Shown here: positions 1 to 10,238 of the stretch, piece after piece
Position numbering within the stretch: position 1 is the first letter of the stretch
How the letters are laid out: every line of letters starts with the position of its first letter
Source: Enteractinococcus helveticum
GTDB taxonomy: Bacteria; Actinomycetota; Actinomycetes; Actinomycetales; Micrococcaceae
Length of the DNA stretch: 64,000 nt
Assembly (NCBI RefSeq): GCF_001657475.1
Contig: NZ_LXEY01000021.1
Location: 124,001-188,000 of the forward strand
Direction of reading: 5' to 3'
Notes under the pieces: model-generated
The model's input: the letters and a program-made list of their open reading frames with translations, nothing else
The model's database searches: none
What the model was told of the DNA's origin: nothing
Program-made: the position numbers and the translations under genes

Positions 1-206
1 ATGACGGCGATGACGATGCCGATCCACATAACGATCCAGGCTGAAGCAAGCGAACCGATAGCAGCGATGACCAGGCCGACTAGGACCAGTGCGACCAGTG
101 ACCAACCAGCCGGTGAGTTCCCGTGGCTTGGTGATTCGTCGTGGGTAGGGTCGTTTAGAATACGCCCGTATGCATCGACTTGGATTTCATCTGTGGTGTT
201 AGCCAT
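1..206 (-). CDS. HGxxPAAW-family small membrane protein (C-terminus cut by window edge)
   Basis: Translation from the ATG whose complement lies at 204-206 gives a short polar N-terminus with the signature HGNSPAGW (family consensus HGxxPAAW), followed by a hydrophobic helical hairpin that runs off the window. Proteins of this family are small two-helix membrane proteins of unknown function, found in actinobacteria between the Trp-associated membrane protein and trpC. That is the position here, downstream of trpE and the Trp membrane protein on the same strand. The Ala-to-Gly change at the sixth signature position is a small variation. The identification is good; the function is unknown. Confidence 0.75.
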   Translation of the reverse strand, partial: MANTTDEIQVDAYGRILNDPTHDESPSHGNSPAGWSLVALVLVGLVIAAIGSLASAWIVMWIGIVIAV

Positions 207-328
207 GTGGTGTTGCCTTTCTTACAGCCAGGATATTTCCGGCAGCCTCAAGTTGCTAGCGATGATATGTGTTCCATTGTGCCATTTTTTCTTCTGGCCC
301 ACTGCAGAACACGAACTACTACGTGATT

Positions 329-943
329 TTAGGTTGGATCTTGGCCGCGGGACAATTCATCCCACGTGTCAATCTCATCCAGCGGCCCGTTACGGTCGGT
401 GCGCTGTTGCACACCGACGTCGTATTTTTTCGTTTTGCCCACCGGCCAGTGACCTCCTGCGGTCAGGGCGATGATCCCACCGGCCAGACCAATCAGAGCG
501 CCAATGACCGTCAGCCATGGCAGCATCGAGACTTCGATGCTGGGCGCGATGTCTGCAATACCTGTGGTACCGGTGGTTTCGGCAATTTTCTGGGCGACCG
601 CGTCGGTTGGGTTCAGCGCCACGTTGATGGTGGTCCAGCCCATGGTGATTGCAGCCAGCACGACGACTATGCCGATGATCCAGCGGCCAATGCGACGGGC
701 AATGGACAGTGCCGCACCGGCTGCAACAGTGACAAGTGCCATGGCGGTGATGACCGGGGAGGCTTCCTGGCCGGATAATTCAACGCTGTGGATATGGGCT
801 GCTTCAAAACCGGTGGCCGTCACCCAGGACTGGGTGGCACCGATGAGCGCCAGGACGCCGCCGAGCAGCATGATGATGACGGTTATACCGCGGGTAATGC
901 CGGCAGAGCGCAGTGGCGGTTGGCTTGGTTGTGGTGTCGTCAT
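329..943 (-). CDS. Trp biosynthesis-associated membrane protein
   Basis: A 204-residue integral membrane protein with about four hydrophobic segments: one near the N-terminus (about 17-37), two in the middle (about 63-103), and one about 138-163. A charged tail follows. Its place directly after trpE, with one base between the trpE stop and this start region, and before the HGxxPAAW gene, matches the family named for the trp region of actinobacteria (TIGR02234). The role is unknown; transport or assembly linked to tryptophan synthesis has been guessed only from gene order. It is probably co-transcribed with hisI and trpE. Confidence 0.8.
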   Translation of the reverse strand: MTTPQPSQPPLRSAGITRGITVIIMLLGGVLALIGATQSWVTATGFEAAHIHSVELSGQEASPVITAMALVTVAAGAALSIARRIGRWIIGIVVVLAAITMGWTTINVALNPTDAVAQKIAETTGTTGIADIAPSIEVSMLPWLTVIGALIGLAGGIIALTAGGHWPVGKTKKYDVGVQQRTDRNGPLDEIDTWDELSRGQDPT

Positions 944-2512
944 CTATTGGGGGTCATCCGGTTCAATGGTTTGTAATTGCTGGGCGGCCAACACGGCACG
1001 GATCGCGGCGGTTGCTTTGGTCAGCGTCTCATCAGCTTCCGTGGCGGGCACGGATTCTGCGACGATGCCGGCACCGGCTTGCAGGTAGGCGACCTGGTCT
1101 TTGAGGATCGCGGTACGGATCGTAATGGCCATGTCCATGTTACCGGCCAGATCGAAATAGCCAACCGTGCCGCCGAATGGACCGCGGGCATGTGGTTCCC
1201 ATTCATCCAAGAGTTCCAGGGCCCGGTGCTTCGGGGAGCCAGACAGGGTACCGGCCGGGAAGTTGGCACGCAGCACATCCAGTGCCGTGGTGTTGGCTGC
1301 GATGTCACCTTCGACCGTGGAGACGATGTGCAGAATGTGGGAGAACTGTTGGACGATCATGTAGTCCGACACTTCGACCGTTCCCGGGGCACAAATATTC
1401 GACAGCTCGGATTTTGCTAGATCCACCAGTTGTTGGTGCTCTTCGCGTTCTTTCGGATCGGCTAACAGCTCTTCTGTGATGGCTCGAATACTGCGCGTTG
1501 GATCTTTTGGCTTTGACCCACCGATCGGGTGAGTCAGTACACGCTGGTCTTTGACCGAGACCAGGGTCTCTGGGGAAGCGCCTACGAGGTGGTAGACGCC
1601 TTCGCGGTCCGGGTATTCAAACGTATAGAGGAACATGTACGGGCTGGGGTTAATGGCCCGCAGCACACGATACGTGTCGAGCGCAGTGGCAGTGGTCGGA
1701 GCGGTGAAACGGCGCGAGATGACCAGCTGGGACACTTCGCCGTCGCGAATCGACTGCTGAGTCTTGCGCACGGCATTGAGAAATTCGTGTTCGGGCCAGG
1801 AGTGATCAATGTCTTGGGAGAAATCTCGATCCAACCAGCCGGCCGGGGCGACAGATACTGGATCAGCAATTGGTTCTACCAGGCGCTGGGTCATATCTTG
1901 GAGTCGTGCGACGGCGCGATCATAGGCCGCATCGACGCCACTTGCTTCGCCGTCAAAGTTAATGGCGTTGGCCACCAGGGTCACGGTGCCATCGAAGGCA
2001 TCATGGATGGCTAAGTCGGTTACCAGGTTCATGGCCATGGATGGCAGGTTCAGGTCATCCTGCGGTCCATCGCCAAGTTCAACCCAGGCGCGCACCGTAT
2101 CCCAGCCGAGGAAACCCACAAATCCCGACACCAGGTACGGCAGGGCGTCCGAGATATCGGAGCGGACGTCGGTGGCAAGGTATTTCAGGGATTCTTCGAG
2201 TACCTCAAGTGGTGCGCCAGTGGCGGGGACACCGGCGGGGACTTGGCCCTGCCAAAACGCTTGACCGTTGTGTTCGGTCAGCGTGGCGGCAGTGCCGGCA
2301 CCAATGAACGAGTAGCGTGACCAGTTACCGTCCTGGCCGGCCGATTCCAAGAGGAACGTACCGGGGGCGTCATTAGCTAGACGCCGGTAGATCCCGACCG
2401 GGGTGAGGGCATCGGGTAGCAGCGTCGTGGTTACCGGGATCACCTTGTGATCGGCAGCTGCAAGTTCACGAAACGTTTCTCGAGAAGGAAACACTGGGCC
2501 TATATCACGCAT
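944..2512 (-). CDS. trpE: anthranilate synthase component I
   Basis: Converts chorismate and ammonia (or glutamine with TrpG) to anthranilate, the first step of tryptophan synthesis, in the cytoplasm. The 522-residue length is normal. The N-terminal part carries the LLES motif of the tryptophan feedback site, and the C-terminal half is the chorismate-binding domain, with typical segments such as [19 protein letters not shown] and [14 protein letters not shown]. No trpG lies nearby, so the glutaminase subunit must be encoded elsewhere. The start overlaps the end of hisI by eight bases, indicating translational coupling. This hisI-trpE arrangement is a known actinobacterial trait linking the two amino-acid pathways. 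No Trp-rich leader peptide was seen upstream of hisI. Confidence 0.97.
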   Translation of the reverse strand: MRDIGPVFPSRETFRELAAADHKVIPVTTTLLPDALTPVGIYRRLANDAPGTFLLESAGQDGNWSRYSFIGAGTAATLTEHNGQAFWQGQVPAGVPATGAPLEVLEESLKYLATDVRSDISDALPYLVSGFVGFLGWDTVRAWVELGDGPQDDLNLPSMAMNLVTDLAIHDAFDGTVTLVANAINFDGEASGVDAAYDRAVARLQDMTQRLVEPIADPVSVAPAGWLDRDFSQDIDHSWPEHEFLNAVRKTQQSIRDGEVSQLVISRRFTAPTTATALDTYRVLRAINPSPYMFLYTFEYPDREGVYHLVGASPETLVSVKDQRVLTHPIGGSKPKDPTRSIRAITEELLADPKEREEHQQLVDLAKSELSNICAPGTVEVSDYMIVQQFSHILHIVSTVEGDIAANTTALDVLRANFPAGTLSGSPKHRALELLDEWEPHARGPFGGTVGYFDLAGNMDMAITIRTAILKDQVAYLQAGAGIVAESVPATEADETLTKATAAIRAVLAAQQLQTIEPDDPQ

Positions 2513-2918
2513 CGGATTCTTTCATGTGGTCTGAGGAGTCTTGGGTACCGGTGACGGTAAGCTCCCGATCAGTAAAACAGGATGGGGTGCCGGTGTGGCA
2601 GGCGGGTCCAATTTGATGGACCTGGACTAACAGGGTGTCGGCGTCGCAATCTAAGGCAACCGATACAACGTGTTGCACGTTGCCGGAGGTATCGCCCTTG
2701 CGCCAGTATTCGCCTCGGGAGCGCGACCAGTACCAGGCGCGACCGGTGGTCAGCGTCATGTGCAGTGCCTGGTCATTCATGTATCCCAGCATGAGGACCT
2801 CGCGAGTTGCGGCGTCTTGAACGATGGCAGGCAGGAGTCCATCGGGATTACGTTTCAACCGGGCGACGATCTGTGGGTCAAGATCGGATTCGGGCGGCGA
2901 AACTTCAGAAATGTTCAT
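2505..2918 (-). CDS. hisI: phosphoribosyl-AMP cyclohydrolase
   Basis: Opens the purine ring of phosphoribosyl-AMP in step three of histidine synthesis. The 137-residue protein is the monofunctional form without a HisE domain; hisE is a separate gene at 5343-5606. Family features are visible: an [10 protein letters not shown](D)TSGN segment, the metal-binding DCDAD motif, and a cysteine motif around [12 protein letters not shown] that binds zinc. It is the first gene of the run leading into trpE and is divergent from the gene at 2985. Confidence 0.95.
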   Translation of the reverse strand: MNISEVSPPESDLDPQIVARLKRNPDGLLPAIVQDAATREVLMLGYMNDQALHMTLTTGRAWYWSRSRGEYWRKGDTSGNVQHVVSVALDCDADTLLVQVHQIGPACHTGTPSCFTDRELTVTGTQDSSDHMKESDA

Positions 2919-2984
2919 GATGGATCTAGTCTAGGGCGGCCTGTCTACTGTTGCCACTGATCAACACGTGATAATTTCACATAT

Positions 2985-3662
2985 GTGACAAAAATATCTG
3001 CGGGATCCACCAGTTACGACGGCGACGACTTCGTTGCGGCGTCTCGTGATGCGCTGGTGGCAGCCCTGTATGCCGCTGGTCCCAACGAACCGACCCTGGT
3101 CGAGGAGTGGCAAACGCAACATTTAGCTGCGTCAGTGTTTTTGAAGGAAAATCCGCAGCATGTCACAGAACGAGGCTTCGGATCGAAGTCAGCTGCCCGC
3201 CAAGCGGCGATTACCAAACTGGGTGAAGAATCTTCATCGCGCAAGGCATTTTATAATCTCGTGCGCAAGATTGCCGACGGCCCGGAAGAACAGCCTGCAC
3301 CACCACGGCAATCCGTTTTCTCACGTTTGCGTCATGCAGTCTCACCGCGTAAGCCACAAGCTGACAGCATGCTGCTGCATTTCTTTGTGCATACCGAAGA
3401 CATTCGACGCGCCCAGAACCGGTGGGCTCCCAGAAGACTCACCGACGCGTACGCTGATGCGCTCTTTGAGCAACTGCGCGAACAGGCACGCAGCTATTAT
3501 GCCCATGCCAAGACCGGGTACGTGTTGATTCGTACGAATGGTGAACGCATCGTTGCCAAACGCGGCACGGCACAAACATTTGTCACGGGTCCGGCCGGAG
3601 AACTGGTATTACATGCTCTAGGCCGACCGGACCACGCGTTAGTGTTGATTGACCGCCCGTAG
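2985..3662 (+). CDS. TIGR03085-like maleylpyruvate isomerase/DinB-fold protein
   Basis: A 225-residue protein with the pattern of the TIGR03085 family of metal-binding four-helix proteins related to mycothiol-dependent maleylpyruvate isomerases. It has an N-terminal segment with a pro-Thr-Leu-x-Glu-x-Trp-x-Thr-like stretch (residues about 35-45) and a central FFVHTEDIRRAQ motif typical of the family. The substrate is unknown. The chosen GTG start sits inside the palindrome TCACATATGTGA (2977-2988), and a TAATTT -10-like word lies eight bases upstream. The mRNA may therefore be leaderless. It converges on hisF with a 17-base gap. Confidence 0.7.
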   Translation: MTKISAGSTSYDGDDFVAASRDALVAALYAAGPNEPTLVEEWQTQHLAASVFLKENPQHVTERGFGSKSAARQAAITKLGEESSSRKAFYNLVRKIADGPEEQPAPPRQSVFSRLRHAVSPRKPQADSMLLHFFVHTEDIRRAQNRWAPRRLTDAYADALFEQLREQARSYYAHAKTGYVLIRTNGERIVAKRGTAQTFVTGPAGELVLHALGRPDHALVLIDRP

Positions 3663-3679
3663 TAACTGGCGGTTTGTGC

Positions 3680-4447
3680 CTAGCGGCGTACCGGGTAGCC
3701 GGCAGCCTCGATGGCGTCTTTGACCTGCTTGATCATGTCGTCTGGCCCGTAGTGGAACAGTGAGGCCGCCAGCACAGCATTGGCACCGGCCTCGATGGCA
3801 GGTGGGAAGTGTGCAGGCTCGCCCGCTCCCCCGGAGGCAATCAGTGGAACACCGACGGCGGCGCGGATCGCGCGAATCATTGCTAGATCAAATCCATCAC
3901 GGGTGCCATCGGCGTCGATCGAGTTGATCAGGATTTCTCCGACACCGCGTTCTTCAGCTTCCTTGACCCATTCGATAGCGTCTTTGCCGGTACCCTCTTG
4001 ACCACCTTTGATCATGACCTCATAGCCCGAAGGCAACTCAGGATTGGCACGAGCATCCAGTGACAGCACCAGAACCTGGGCGCCCCAGCGCTGTGAAATC
4101 TCGTTGATGAGCTCGGGATTACTTACAGCTGCTGAGCTGACCGACACTTTGTCGGCACCATTGCGCAGCAACTGCTCTACGTGCTCAACGCTACGAATCC
4201 CGCCACCAACGGTCAACGGAATGAATGCTTGCTTTGACGTTGCATTCACCAAGTCATAGGTGGTGTCGCGGTTTTCCGTGGTCGCGGTGACATCGAGGAA
4301 GGTCAATTCATCGGCACCTGCGGCGTTGTATCGATGAGCGAGTTCAACTGGATCGCCTGCATCGCGCAGGTTTTCGAAGTTGACGCCTTTGACGACTCGG
4401 CCATTATTGACATCCAGGCATGGGATGACGCGAATTGCAGTGCTCAT
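3680..4447 (-). CDS. hisF: imidazole glycerol phosphate synthase cyclase subunit
   Basis: The TIM-barrel cyclase partner of HisH. It makes imidazole glycerol phosphate and AICAR, joining histidine and purine metabolism. It has the normal length of 255 residues. Catalytic Asp12 lies in the PCLDV motif and the second Asp in VLSLDAR; phosphate-binding segments VGGGIRS and ASGGAGEP are present. hisH and hisA are not next to it. Hence the his genes in this genome are scattered; hisG and hisE follow upstream on the same strand, with a 23-base gap to hisG. Confidence 0.97.
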   Translation of the reverse strand: MSTAIRVIPCLDVNNGRVVKGVNFENLRDAGDPVELAHRYNAAGADELTFLDVTATTENRDTTYDLVNATSKQAFIPLTVGGGIRSVEHVEQLLRNGADKVSVSSAAVSNPELINEISQRWGAQVLVLSLDARANPELPSGYEVMIKGGQEGTGKDAIEWVKEAEERGVGEILINSIDADGTRDGFDLAMIRAIRAAVGVPLIASGGAGEPAHFPPAIEAGANAVLAASLFHYGPDDMIKQVKDAIEAAGYPVRR

Positions 4448-4470
4448 AATATTCCTCGCGGTTGTTGGTG

Positions 4471-5322
4471 TTATAGGCGGATGGCGTGAATTGCTGAAGC
4501 CAAAATGGCTTTGGCACCCATTTCGTACAGTTCGTCCATGATACGGTTCATGTCCTTTTTCTTTGCCATGGAGCGTACCGCGACCCAGTCATCATCGGCT
4601 AGCGGTGAGATGGTGGGCGACTCCAGACCAGGGGTGACTTTCAGTGCGGCTTCCATGTGTGCACGCGGGACGTCGTAGTCGACCATGACGTATTCGCGAG
4701 CGACCAGGACACCGTGTAGGCGTTGGATGAGCTTATCCAGTCCGGCAGGGTGTTTGCCGGTTTGGCCAATCAGAATAGCCTCGGACCGTAGGATCGGTTC
4801 GCCGAAGATTTCCATGCCGGCGGCCTTCAGCGTTGAACCAGTTTCAACGACGTCGGCAATCGCATCGGCGACCCCGAGCTTGACTGAAGATTCCACAGCA
4901 CCATCAAGGTGAACAATTTTATTCGTGTCGATGGCCGAGGACTTCAGATAGTCCGACAGCAACCCGTCATAGGAGGTTGCGATCCGTTTACCGGCAAGCT
5001 CTGCAACCGAGGTGAACGCTCCGGATGGTGCAGCGAAGTGGAACGTGGACCGAGCAAAGCCTAACGCCATAAGCTCTTCGGCGGCGTCACCAACCTGGGC
5101 GTCTAGGAACAGATCGCGCCCGGTCAGACCGGCATCCAGTGTTCCTTTGGCGACATAGATGGCGATGTCGCGGGGCCGCAGATAGAAAAACTCGACACTA
5201 TTGTCCGGGTCTACGAACACCAGTTCTTTAGAATCACGACGTTGACGGTAGCCCGCTTCGATCAGGGTTTCCCGAGCTGCATCGGACAACGAGCCCTTGT
5301 TGGGCACAGCAATGCGCAACAT
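4471..5322 (-). CDS. hisG: ATP phosphoribosyltransferase, long form
   Basis: First committed step of histidine synthesis: condenses ATP with PRPP. At 283 residues it is the long form, with two periplasmic-binding-protein-like catalytic lobes and a C-terminal ACT-like domain (about residues 210-283) that gives histidine feedback inhibition and needs no HisZ. The start [13 protein letters not shown] and the [17 protein letters not shown]-binding segment are diagnostic. It lies between hisE (20-base gap) and hisF, probably in one transcript hisE-hisG-hisF. Confidence 0.96.
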   Translation of the reverse strand: MLRIAVPNKGSLSDAARETLIEAGYRQRRDSKELVFVDPDNSVEFFYLRPRDIAIYVAKGTLDAGLTGRDLFLDAQVGDAAEELMALGFARSTFHFAAPSGAFTSVAELAGKRIATSYDGLLSDYLKSSAIDTNKIVHLDGAVESSVKLGVADAIADVVETGSTLKAAGMEIFGEPILRSEAILIGQTGKHPAGLDKLIQRLHGVLVAREYVMVDYDVPRAHMEAALKVTPGLESPTISPLADDDWVAVRSMAKKKDMNRIMDELYEMGAKAILASAIHAIRL

Positions 5323-5342
5323 GTTGCGTTCGATTCTCCTAG

Positions 5343-5606
5343 TTAGAGGTACTTGTAGACGTCGTCCAAGGAGATACCTTTGGCCAGCATCATGACTTGG
5401 AGGTGGTAGAGCAGCTGCGAGATTTCCTCGGCTGTCTCGTCGTTGGTTTCGTATCGTGCAGCCATCCAGACTTCGGCAGCCTCTTCGACAACTTTCTTGC
5501 CGATAGCATGCACCCCGGCGTCCAATTGTTGTACCGTTCCGGAGCCTTCCGGGCGGGTGCGCGCTTTTTCAGTCAGTTCAGCAAAGAGTTCTTCGAAGGT
5601 TTTCAC
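5343..5606 (-). CDS. hisE: phosphoribosyl-ATP pyrophosphohydrolase
   Basis: Removes pyrophosphate from phosphoribosyl-ATP in step two of histidine synthesis. The all-alpha MazG-like fold shows in [17 protein letters not shown] with its metal-binding Glu residues. I use the GTG at 5604-5606, giving 87 residues, because the family starts with the [11 protein letters not shown] sequence. The open frame runs further upstream to 5675, but those residues look non-coding and would overlap pnuC. It leads into hisG. Confidence 0.92.
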   Translation of the reverse strand: MKTFEELFAELTEKARTRPEGSGTVQQLDAGVHAIGKKVVEEAAEVWMAARYETNDETAEEISQLLYHLQVMMLAKGISLDDVYKYL

Positions 5607-5671
5607 ACCTACTAGCGTAGTTGTTTGTGACCGGCTTTGTGGACAAGCATGCACTTCGTGACAAAGGTGGG

Positions 5672-6397
5672 TCAAGAATTTGCCCGCTGTTCATCGGGTT
5701 CTTGCAACGTCGGATCAGGCATAAGAGTTTCAACGGCGGGCTTTTCGCGAGCTCGTGCCCGTGCCCAAACAAAGAAGCCAATCAGTGTAAAGACCCCGTA
5801 GAACAGATACATGAATGCCGTGGCATAGTACCCGGCTGAGAACAGTAATGGCACTCCAACGATATCGACGGCCACCCAAATGAGCCAGAATTCGACCCAG
5901 CCTTTGGCCATGCCGAAGGTTGCTAGCAGGGAGCCGACAAAGGTCCAGGCATCTGCCCAGACCGGCTCATATGATCCCAGGGTGCGGAACAGTGGTGTTA
6001 TGGCCACTGTCCCGCCGATCAGAATGACAACCAGACCAATACGTGTCGGCCAGGACGCCCATTTCGGCACGATGGCCGTGTTCTTTCCTGTGGCACCTTG
6101 CATGCCACGTGATTTTTGCCACTGTACCCAGCCGTAGATGGAAACGGTGGTGAACATGATTTGGCGTCCGGCCTGTCCCAGCAGATTCGCGGTGTCGGCA
6201 CCACCAAAAATGCTGCTGAGAAAAACGGTAAGCAGCGTGAGGTTACCGATAATCCCAACCGGCCAGGCCCAGACTTTGCGCTGCATCCCACCCAGGGCCG
6301 AGGCCAACCCGAAGATATTGCCAAAGACTTCGCGCATCAGTAGCCCACCGCCAGCAATGGGGATGGTCCAGTTGAACAGGTCAATGAGCCACTGCAT
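5672..6397 (-). CDS. pnuC: nicotinamide riboside/mononucleotide transporter
   Basis: A 241-residue membrane protein with about seven hydrophobic segments and the PnuC-type segment [11 protein letters not shown] around residue 97. PnuC carriers allow facilitated uptake of nicotinamide riboside for NAD salvage. The C-terminus is a hydrophilic tail ending in an Asp/Glu/Gln-rich sequence. It sits 14 bases downstream of rpe and is probably co-transcribed with it. I saw no NAD riboswitch or NiaR-like palindrome directly upstream. Confidence 0.88.
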   Translation of the reverse strand: MQWLIDLFNWTIPIAGGGLLMREVFGNIFGLASALGGMQRKVWAWPVGIIGNLTLLTVFLSSIFGGADTANLLGQAGRQIMFTTVSIYGWVQWQKSRGMQGATGKNTAIVPKWASWPTRIGLVVILIGGTVAITPLFRTLGSYEPVWADAWTFVGSLLATFGMAKGWVEFWLIWVAVDIVGVPLLFSAGYYATAFMYLFYGVFTLIGFFVWARARAREKPAVETLMPDPTLQEPDEQRANS

Positions 6398-6411
6398 GGT
6401 TTCGGGAGTCC

Positions 6412-7077
6412 TTAGTGTTGTGCGTTGCGTGCCAAAGCGCGCAGCTGGTCAATAGCTTTGGCTGGATCCTCAGCCGAATACACGGCCGATCCGGCAACGA
6501 AAACATCGGCTCCGGCCTCGGCTGCTCGTTCGATCGTGTCAGGGGCAACTCCCCCGTCGACCTGCAGAGCAATTGGCACACCGGCGTCTTCGATGGCCTG
6601 GCGGGCACGACGGATTTTTGGCAGGACGACGTCAAGGAATGATTGGCCCCCGAAGCCGGGTTCTACCGTCATCAATAAAATCATGTCCAGCTCGGTGAGC
6701 ATGTCCATATACGGCTCGATTGGGGTGGCTGGTTTCAGCGCCATAGACGCCTTGGTGTCACGGGCTCGCAGTTCTCGGGCCAAGCGTACTGGTGCTTTGG
6801 AGGCCTCGACGTGGAAGGTCACCGATTCAGCGCCTAAGTCTGCGTAATCTGGTGCCCACCGGTCGGCGTCTTCGATCATCAGGTGAATGTCCAAGGGTTT
6901 ATCGGTCGCAGCACGAATGGCCTTGACCACCGGCACGCCCATGGTCAGATTCGGCACGAAGTGATTGTCCATGACATCCACGTGGATGGCATCAGAAGTG
7001 TGGACGCGTTCGATTTCCTCGGCGAGGCGAGCAAAGTCGGCAGACAGAATAGAGGGGTGGATGTGGATACCGGTCAC
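6412..7077 (-). CDS. rpe: ribulose-phosphate 3-epimerase
   Basis: Interconverts ribulose 5-phosphate and xylulose 5-phosphate in the pentose phosphate pathway. The 221-residue TIM barrel has the family motifs [27 protein letters not shown] (catalytic Asp), DIHLMI (metal His), [12 protein letters not shown] and QVDGGV. It follows rsmB with a 32-base gap, as in many actinobacteria, and precedes pnuC. Confidence 0.97.
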   Translation of the reverse strand: MTGIHIHPSILSADFARLAEEIERVHTSDAIHVDVMDNHFVPNLTMGVPVVKAIRAATDKPLDIHLMIEDADRWAPDYADLGAESVTFHVEASKAPVRLARELRARDTKASMALKPATPIEPYMDMLTELDMILLMTVEPGFGGQSFLDVVLPKIRRARQAIEDAGVPIALQVDGGVAPDTIERAAEAGADVFVAGSAVYSAEDPAKAIDQLRALARNAQH

Positions 7078-7109
7078 GGTCGGGCTCCTTGAGTGTGGTG
7101 TGCGTGTGA

Positions 7110-8624
7110 TCAGTGAGTCAGCAGGGCAAAAAACATGGCGTCAGTTTTGTGCAAGTCAGGCCACAGCTGCGCGGTATTGGATTCGGTGTCGGCACCGGTG
7201 ATGGTGGCTCGATCCAGTGCAGAGGCGCCCTCGTGCTGTAGTGCGGCACCCTGCAGAGCTGTTGCTGAGTCCAGCAGTTTGGCGTCAGCGTTGCGTTTTA
7301 GCAGATCCGAAACCTGCAGTGTGGTCTCAGCGATGTGCGGGGAACAGGTCACATAGGCCAACAGTCCACCGGGTTTCAGCATGGTCATGGCGGCGTCAAG
7401 CAGTTGGGCCTGCAGCTGGGTCAGGGTTGCCAGATCCTGCGGGGTCCGGCGCCAGCGGGATTCCGGACGACGACGCAGCGCGCCCAGCCCGGTACACGGG
7501 GCATCGAGCAAGATGCGGTCAAAACGTTGCACGTTGGCGGGATCCTTGGCCAGTTCCAGACCGTCGGCCACCGACATCGTCCAGACATCCTCATCCACCA
7601 CTCGTAGGGCTTGTGCAACGAGTTTGGTGCGGTGTTCCGAGACGTCGTTGGCCAGCAGGCTGGCGCCTTTGGTCTGGGCCAAGGAAGCCAGCAGTGCGGC
7701 TTTGCCGCCGGGCCCGGCGGACATATCCAACCAGGATTCGTCTGCCTCAATGTCACGTGCGTTCGCCAGGGCGCGAGCCGTCAGTTGCGAGCCAATATCT
7801 TGGACGCGAACGGTACCTTCCGCCACCCCAGGGATGCGGCCGGCATCGCCGCCAACAAAGACAGCAGCATCGGGTGCCAGGTCTGATGGTTGGGCACCGT
7901 AATCCAATACCGGCTGCAAGTCCCCGATGCCGGGGAGGGCGATGAGGTTTAATTCGGGAGCAATGTTGTTGGCGGCCAGTACCGCATGAAAATCTTCCGG
8001 GGGGCGCCCGTTAGTGGCCAGCGATTGCTTAATGGCGCGCAGAATCCAAGTTGGGTGAGCATAGCGGATGGACAGGTCGGTGTCGGATTCTCCTGGTGCC
8101 AAATGATCGAGCCATTCATCCAGGCTGCGGTCGCTGACCTTGCGCAGGACAGCATTGACCAACCCCGACGGCCCGGCTCCGATTTGGTCGCGAACCAGCG
8201 CGACCGTGGTGTCTAAGGCAGCGTGTGGGGGCACTCGCATGTTCAGTAGCTGGTGGGCTCCGATGCGCAGAGCATCTAGCACCGGTTTGTCGAGTTTTTT
8301 CAACGGACGATCAACACATTGGGCCAGGATCGCATCGTAGGTTCCGATGGAGCGCAGCGTCCCGTAGGTCAGTTCGGTGGCAAAGGCCGCATCCTGACGG
8401 TCGAGTTTATTGCGCCGGATGCGCGTGGGCAGAATCAGGTTCGCGTAAGCGTCTTCGTGCGTTACAGCCTGCAGGATTTGGAATGCGGTGAGCCGTGCAG
8501 GGTCGCTGGACCGCTTGCGTTGCGCCGGTGCTGCCGCAGAGTATTTGCGTTGACGTCCCGCCTGTCCACGGTTGCGCTGTCGCCCTTTGGTATTGCGGCG
8601 GTCTTGTGAGGTCTCGTCTGCCAA
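7110..8624 (-). CDS. rsmB: 16S rRNA (cytosine-967-C5)-methyltransferase
   Basis: Uses S-adenosylmethionine to methylate C967 of 16S rRNA. The 504-residue protein has a basic N-terminal tail, a NusB-like RNA-binding domain (about 45-190) and a Rossmann methyltransferase domain. [14 protein letters not shown] is the SAM-binding motif. The two cysteines of the m5C mechanism are in DAPCTGLG and YVTCSPH. It lies 11 bases downstream of fmt, in the order def-fmt-rsmB-rpe common to this phylum. Confidence 0.95.
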   Translation of the reverse strand: MADETSQDRRNTKGRQRNRGQAGRQRKYSAAAPAQRKRSSDPARLTAFQILQAVTHEDAYANLILPTRIRRNKLDRQDAAFATELTYGTLRSIGTYDAILAQCVDRPLKKLDKPVLDALRIGAHQLLNMRVPPHAALDTTVALVRDQIGAGPSGLVNAVLRKVSDRSLDEWLDHLAPGESDTDLSIRYAHPTWILRAIKQSLATNGRPPEDFHAVLAANNIAPELNLIALPGIGDLQPVLDYGAQPSDLAPDAAVFVGGDAGRIPGVAEGTVRVQDIGSQLTARALANARDIEADESWLDMSAGPGGKAALLASLAQTKGASLLANDVSEHRTKLVAQALRVVDEDVWTMSVADGLELAKDPANVQRFDRILLDAPCTGLGALRRRPESRWRRTPQDLATLTQLQAQLLDAAMTMLKPGGLLAYVTCSPHIAETTLQVSDLLKRNADAKLLDSATALQGAALQHEGASALDRATITGADTESNTAQLWPDLHKTDAMFFALLTH

Positions 8625-8635
8625 ATTCTTTGTCC

Positions 8636-9619
8636 TTAGTTGACCTGAAACTCGTCTGGGTGCGTGAGTGACGTTTGTAGTCTCACGGCATCGTCTACGC
8701 CGCGCGCCCAGTCGGTTGCGCGCATCATTTTCTTGCCCGCTGGTTGGACGTCGGTGAGTTCAATAACACCATCTTGACATACCAACAGCACACGCTTGGC
8801 TTCCAGGATGAATTCGCCAGGTTGCAGGTCATATTCGGGCTGGTCTTCAACCGGGCGTGCCCGGCCGATTTTGAATCGTTGTGGTGCGCCGTCAGCGGAT
8901 GCTAACTGGCTCCATGCTCCGGGGGCTGGCGAGGTGCCGTTGATCAGTCCCCGAACCGCTTCGGCGGGTTGTGCCGGATCGATTTTTGCCTGGTGACTGG
9001 TCAGTTTTGGCGCCCAGGTGACCGGGCCTTGTTGCGGCGTGGACTCAGCGGAGCCTGCAGCAATCTCGGTCAACGTGGTGGCCAACAGGTCGGCTCCAGT
9101 TTCGGCCAGATCCGCCAGGACCTCTCCGGCGGTATTGGTTCCGGACAGGGGCCGTGACACAGTGGAGAAGACTGGTCCGGTGTCCAGTCCAGCTTCCAGT
9201 TGGAAGACAGCGGCCCCGGTTTCGGTTTCCTGATTGATGATGGCCCATTGCACCGGGGCTGCACCACGGTATGCGGGGAGCAGGGAAAAGTGGAGATTCA
9301 CCCAACCCTTGGGCAACATATCCAAGACGTGCTGTGGTAGCAGTCCCCCGTAGGCAACGACAGCGCCGATGTCGGGTTGGAGAGCTTTGAGCTGTTCGAT
9401 GGCGGCCTCGCCGTCGTCGGTATGAAACCCATCAGCTTTGATGACAGGCAGTCCCAGTTCTTCAGCGCGTGCAGCGACCGGCGACGGTGTCAGAACACGT
9501 TTGCGGCCGACTTTGGCGTCGGTGCGGGTTAGCACACCCACAACATTGTGACCGGCCTCCACTAGAGCATTCAGAGAGGCCACTGCAGGTTCTGGGGTGC
9601 CAGCAAATACGATTCGCAT
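8636..9619 (-). CDS. fmt: methionyl-tRNA formyltransferase
   Basis: Formylates initiator Met-tRNA using 10-formyltetrahydrofolate. The 327-residue length is normal. The N-terminal catalytic domain starts MRIVFAGTPEPA and contains the signature HFSLLPAYRGAAPVQWAI with the catalytic Asn/His group; the C-terminal tRNA-binding domain follows from about residue 205. The nine-base gap to def fits co-expression of the two enzymes that add and remove the formyl group. Confidence 0.97.
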   Translation of the reverse strand: MRIVFAGTPEPAVASLNALVEAGHNVVGVLTRTDAKVGRKRVLTPSPVAARAEELGLPVIKADGFHTDDGEAAIEQLKALQPDIGAVVAYGGLLPQHVLDMLPKGWVNLHFSLLPAYRGAAPVQWAIINQETETGAAVFQLEAGLDTGPVFSTVSRPLSGTNTAGEVLADLAETGADLLATTLTEIAAGSAESTPQQGPVTWAPKLTSHQAKIDPAQPAEAVRGLINGTSPAPGAWSQLASADGAPQRFKIGRARPVEDQPEYDLQPGEFILEAKRVLLVCQDGVIELTDVQPAGKKMMRATDWARGVDDAVRLQTSLTHPDEFQVN

Positions 9620-9628
9620 GAACTTCCT

Positions 9629-10216
9629 TTACGAGGTTGATGAGCCAAATGCAGCGCCCGACCCAAAGGTCGAACTGGTCTCGCTGGAGCGTTGAGAGTT
9701 GACCCGCTTGGTGGCTTCCATGAATTTCGATGACACCATGGCACGGCGGGCTGCACGGCGTTGTTCGCCCTCGAGCCGGTCGACGAAGAGATAGCCGTTG
9801 AGGTGATCAACTTCATGCTGCAGCATCCTGGCGAAGAGGCCTTCGCCTTCATATTCCACGGGATTGCCCTCGACATCGACGCCCTGGACTTTGGCAAATT
9901 GTGCTCGCGGCGGAGTGTGGTAGAGCTCGGGCACTGACAGGCACCCTTCTTTTGGCTCATGTGTGGTGGGGCCCCAGGTTTCGATGACCGGGTTGATGAC
10001 GTGACCGCGTCGTCCTTCAAGATCAAAAACGAAGATGGCTTGACTGATGCCGACCTGTGGGCCGGCCAGGCCGACTCCTTCAACTGTTTCCATGGTTGTG
10101 TACATGGAGTCGATGAGCCGCTTCAGGCCGGTGGAGCCGAATCGACTGGCATCAACGGGCACAGTTTGACTGCGCAAAACGGGATCTGGGACGGTCCGAA
10201 TAGATAAAACACTCAC
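9629..10216 (-). CDS. def: peptide deformylase
   Basis: Removes the N-formyl group from nascent proteins. The three family motifs are intact: GVGLAGPQVG, EGCLSVPE (metal-binding Cys) and QHEVDHLNG (metal-binding HExxH). The 195-residue protein has a Ser-rich, probably disordered C-terminal tail of about 30 residues. It heads the def-fmt-rsmB-rpe-pnuC run, 22 bases downstream of a nuclease gene on the same strand. Confidence 0.97.
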   Translation of the reverse strand: MSVLSIRTVPDPVLRSQTVPVDASRFGSTGLKRLIDSMYTTMETVEGVGLAGPQVGISQAIFVFDLEGRRGHVINPVIETWGPTTHEPKEGCLSVPELYHTPPRAQFAKVQGVDVEGNPVEYEGEGLFARMLQHEVDHLNGYLFVDRLEGEQRRAARRAMVSSKFMEATKRVNSQRSSETSSTFGSGAAFGSSTS

Positions 10217-10238
10217 GGGATAAGACTACCCAAGCTGA

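Noticed and set aside
1-474. Long plus-strand open frame at the left edge
   Set aside because: It lies opposite the HGxxPAAW and Trp membrane genes, whose protein signatures are clear; the plus-strand translation has no family features.
7217-7945. Long plus-strand open frame opposite rsmB
   Set aside because: It is antisense to rsmB, and its Arg/Pro/Gly-rich translation is what reading a GC-rich gene backwards gives.
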